A DNA stretch of 8,457 bases from contig JALGTV010000104.1 of NCBI GenBank assembly GCA_029821215.1, forward strand, positions 1-8,457, read 5' to 3'. Shown in pieces: positions 6,258-8,457 of this stretch. The number at the start of each line of letters is the position of its first letter. The first letter of the stretch is position 1. The DNA is from Candidatus Zipacnadia bacterium. GTDB lineage: Bacteria > Armatimonadota > Zipacnadia > Zipacnadales > Zipacnadaceae. Made by a program: the position numbers and the translations under genes. A model generated the notes under the pieces. That model saw only the letters and a list, made by a program, of their open reading frames with translations, made no database searches and was not told where the DNA came from.

Positions 6258-7488
6258 TCAGATGCTGGCGGGCGAGTTGGCTTCACAGTTAGGAGCACCG
6301 TCGGGTTTTTCCCAAGTCCGGGCGGTCCTAAACAGCCGCATGGTCAGGGATAACCTCATCGAAAAACTCCAGTTAAAGAACTATTTTGGAGTCGAAACTG
6401 ATGGGCAGGCACGTCAGATACTGGCCAGTCGTACTCAAATCCAAAGTAACATCGTCCAGTACAGGGTGAACATTAGTGTGACGACTACTGGCACTTCCTG
6501 GATAACGGACCGCAGTCCTAATGCTGATTGGGTGCACAAAAGCATGGCGGCGGCAATTGCTAACGGCTACACTGAACAGTTAGAGGAGGTACAGACGCGG
6601 TTCCTCAGACGGGCCGCTCGCGCCAGACGTGAGTTCTTGGACCGACGAGTAGCCGAGGCTCAACACGCCCTATCCAAGGCTGAGGAAGACCTTCGCGATT
6701 GGCAGGAGACCAGCGGCGTAGTGGTTCCTGCGACCATCGCCTCCGCGGTCACCAATAAGTTGGTGGACCTACGGGTAGACCGCGAGCGCGCCATAATCGA
6801 GACTGAGGCCGCCCAGCACAAGCTGAACACCGCCAAGGAACAACTGCAGGCTGTTGACCAGACTCGCGAAGCCAGTCGGGTAACTGCACGCAACCCCCTC
6901 ATCAATACTCTGGAAAGAAGACTGGCGGAAGCCCAGACCCAATTGGCTTTGCAAACCCAGGTAGAGGGCAAGTCGGAAAAACATCCTGACGTCCGCCGCT
7001 ATCAGACCCAAATAGAAAGCATTACTGCTGACTTGCGCCAGGCCCTGGAAAAGGAATTAGTCACCCAGGAGCGTACCGAGGCGATTAGCCCGGCCTACGA
7101 CCAGCTTATAGGGGAAATATTGCAGGCTCGTCTGCGGATAGCCTGGTCAAAGGCACGAGTTACCGCCCTGGAAGCGGCTATCGAGCGAGTCGTGGGCGAG
7201 ATCTCCCAGATGCCTGAAGCTCAGACCGAATATGCGCGTAAATCCCGAGCAGTGACGATTAAAGAACAGATATATGAACTGCTGCGAATGGAGTATGAAC
7301 AGGCGGCCATTGACGAGCACCGGGATAGCACTGCCTTTGTTGTCTTGGACCCAGCCATCCCCCCGGAGCACAAGAGCAGTCCCCATATTCGCACCAGCAC
7401 CGTGGCAGCCTTTGCAGCAGGCTTGCTATTTGCGATATTGTACGCACTAATCATCCCTATCCCCAGCGAGTTGGCTACTGATAGCTAA
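6142..7488 (+). CDS. Wzz-type polysaccharide chain-length determinant, N-terminal membrane helix apparently lost
   Basis: The open frame begins at a TTG (6142) that lacks a good ribosome site; recognisable Wzz sequence starts only at KYTAQTTLLFTA (16-27), equivalent to the strand right after the first membrane helix of this family. Then follow a helix with LAGELASQLG (42-51), VRAVLNSRMVRDNLIEKL (59-76), and long charged helices typical of coiled coil: about 144-240 and 255-350, with KHPDVRRYQTQIESI at 280-294. The signature VVLDPAIPPEHKSSP (400-414) precedes one C-terminal membrane helix (about 418-438) and a ten-residue tail. No tyrosine-kinase domain is attached. Wzz proteins normally span the membrane twice, hold the coiled coil outside and set chain length with Wzy. 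With only one helix this form would have wrong topology, so it may be inactive unless the break is an assembly error. The original start is probably 6096. Confidence 0.8.
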   Translation: MPRRCSASGSGCGLFKYTAQTTLLFTAASTSPRVASGVSQMLAGELASQLGAPSGFSQVRAVLNSRMVRDNLIEKLQLKNYFGVETDGQARQILASRTQIQSNIVQYRVNISVTTTGTSWITDRSPNADWVHKSMAAAIANGYTEQLEEVQTRFLRRAARARREFLDRRVAEAQHALSKAEEDLRDWQETSGVVVPATIASAVTNKLVDLRVDRERAIIETEAAQHKLNTAKEQLQAVDQTREASRVTARNPLINTLERRLAEAQTQLALQTQVEGKSEKHPDVRRYQTQIESITADLRQALEKELVTQERTEAISPAYDQLIGEILQARLRIAWSKARVTALEAAIERVVGEISQMPEAQTEYARKSRAVTIKEQIYELLRMEYEQAAIDEHRDSTAFVVLDPAIPPEHKSSPHIRTSTVAAFAAGLLFAILYALIIPIPSELATDS

Positions 7489-7509
7489 GAGAGGACGCCG
7501 TAGACGTTG

Positions 7510-8457
7510 ATGATCGGTTCAACTGCCGAATCTCGTCAACCTCAGGACTTGCCGCTCTCCATCAGTGTGGTAATCCCTACTTACAACCGGCTTGAGGAAC
7601 TGCACCGGTGTATAGCCTCCTTGCTGCGCCAAACTCGTCGGCCGAGCCAGATAATAATTGTAGATGACGGTCAGTTAGATTGGCAACCCCTGGCGCAAAT
7701 AGTTGAATCTGCCGGAGTCTGTTTCACCTACCTGCCCAAGGAAGGTCCCCGGGGCCAGGCCCGCTCTCGCAATCTGGGTGTTGCCCAGTGCACCGGAGAC
7801 ATTATCTTCTTTTTGGATGATGATGTGGTGATAGATCCCCGTTATATCCAGGCTATTGTGGAACTGTATGAAGCAGACCCTGAACATACTATCGGAGGTG
7901 TCGGTGGGATAATTGTCAACGATGAGCCTATTGGCCTAGCCCGGGCGGTAGCCGAGTTGCTTAGGGGCACTCCCAGTTGGGGCCATGGAAGAGTTTTCCC
8001 TTCCGGGGTAAATCAGATGAACTATCACGCCGTCCGAGATGTCCAGGCGGTACAATGGCTGGGCGGCGGTGTATCGAGTTTCCGCCGTGAAGTTATGGAA
8101 GAGTTCAAGTTTTGCGAGGAGTATGGCGGTTACTCACTTTTCGAAGACGTTGAGCATTCCTACCGGGTGGGCCAACATTATGACTTGGTCATTACCCCCG
8201 AAGCCCGGTTGTGGCATTACCCCCGGTCCACCGCCCATGCCTATAATCCAGAACAGTTTGCGACTAAACAGATAATTAATCTGGCTTACCACTTCCACAA
8301 TAATATGCCGCAGCGGCTCTTTAACAGAGTAGCCTTCGGCTGGTATCTGCTAACCCTGTTGTTCACCGACGTAGTACGCTTGATATCGATGCCGTGTCGG
8401 TTGACCTCTAATTGGATGCGGTTGAAAGGCCACCTGCGAGGGATCGCTGCCTATCTT
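7510..8457 (+). CDS. Family 2 glycosyltransferase, 3'-partial
   Basis: The frame runs open to the right edge (316 codons visible), so the C-terminus is missing. GT-A fold signs: SISVVIPTYNRLEEL (17-31), QIIIVDDG (47-54), GPRGQARSRNLGVA (79-92), DIIFFLDDDVVIDP (97-110) with the metal-binding D103-D105, WLGGGVSSFRREV (183-195) and FEDVEHSYRVG (211-221), the ED-type acceptor/catalytic-base region. A hydrophobic stretch near 274-294 may bind the membrane. It would transfer a sugar from a nucleotide donor to the lipid-linked unit; specificity is unknown. ATG at 7510, with an in-frame TTG directly before it at 7507 and an in-frame TAG at 7501, so the start is one of these two. The purine-rich AGAGAGGA at 7487-7494 is rather far upstream (about 15 bases). 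The gene lies 21 bases after the wzz-like stop, in the same operon. Confidence 0.9.
   Translation, partial: MIGSTAESRQPQDLPLSISVVIPTYNRLEELHRCIASLLRQTRRPSQIIIVDDGQLDWQPLAQIVESAGVCFTYLPKEGPRGQARSRNLGVAQCTGDIIFFLDDDVVIDPRYIQAIVELYEADPEHTIGGVGGIIVNDEPIGLARAVAELLRGTPSWGHGRVFPSGVNQMNYHAVRDVQAVQWLGGGVSSFRREVMEEFKFCEEYGGYSLFEDVEHSYRVGQHYDLVITPEARLWHYPRSTAHAYNPEQFATKQIINLAYHFHNNMPQRLFNRVAFGWYLLTLLFTDVVRLISMPCRLTSNWMRLKGHLRGIAAYL

Noticed and set aside
6660..7011. Long - strand open frames opposite the wzz-like gene
   Set aside because: They mirror the coiled-coil coding region, whose + strand translation has clear Wzz features; no start signals or domains on the - strand.

Overview
The window is one strand of a bacterial exopolysaccharide, capsule or O-antigen type biosynthesis cluster. 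All seven genes lie on the + strand, closely spaced, and read as one operon. By eye the base composition is moderate (about half G+C). Shine-Dalgarno sites are clear before the second and fourth genes (AGGAGGT, AGGGGA), and GTG is used as a start. The organism cannot be fixed from this. A polysaccharide-producing bacterium of Clostridia/Firmicutes type is a reasonable guess, but only a guess. No RNA genes, mobile elements, CRISPR arrays or attachment sites were seen.

Layout. Positions 2-817 hold the 3' part of a coenzyme F420 hydrogenase/dehydrogenase beta-subunit-like protein; its reading frame appears to continue, shifted, to a stop at 997-999. Next comes a polysaccharide pyruvyl transferase (1006-2193). 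A 120-bp gap follows, then a Wzy/O-antigen-ligase-type membrane polymerase (2314-3762). Two adjacent, mutually similar family-4 glycosyltransferases come next (3743-4918 and 4930-6099). A Wzz-type chain-length determinant (original start probably 6096, main open frame 6142-7488) is followed by a family-2 glycosyltransferase (7510 to beyond the right edge).

How the genes work together (inference from families). The GT4 and GT2 enzymes would build a repeat unit on a lipid carrier in the cytoplasm. The pyruvyl transferase, paired with the F420-hydrogenase-like redox protein, would decorate it. Wzy would polymerise flipped units outside the membrane, and Wzz would set chain length. The initiating phosphoglycosyltransferase, the Wzx flippase, the export channel and any tyrosine kinase/phosphatase are not in this window and may lie beyond either edge.

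The most notable points are two apparent breaks in an otherwise well-preserved operon. The first gene has a -1 type frame change close to its 3' end. The wzz-like gene keeps a normal-looking N-terminal cytoplasmic segment in one frame and the periplasmic body in another, with the expected first membrane helix missing between them. Each may be real (mutation, phase-variable or decaying locus) or an assembly artefact. I see no strong evidence for a wholly novel system.
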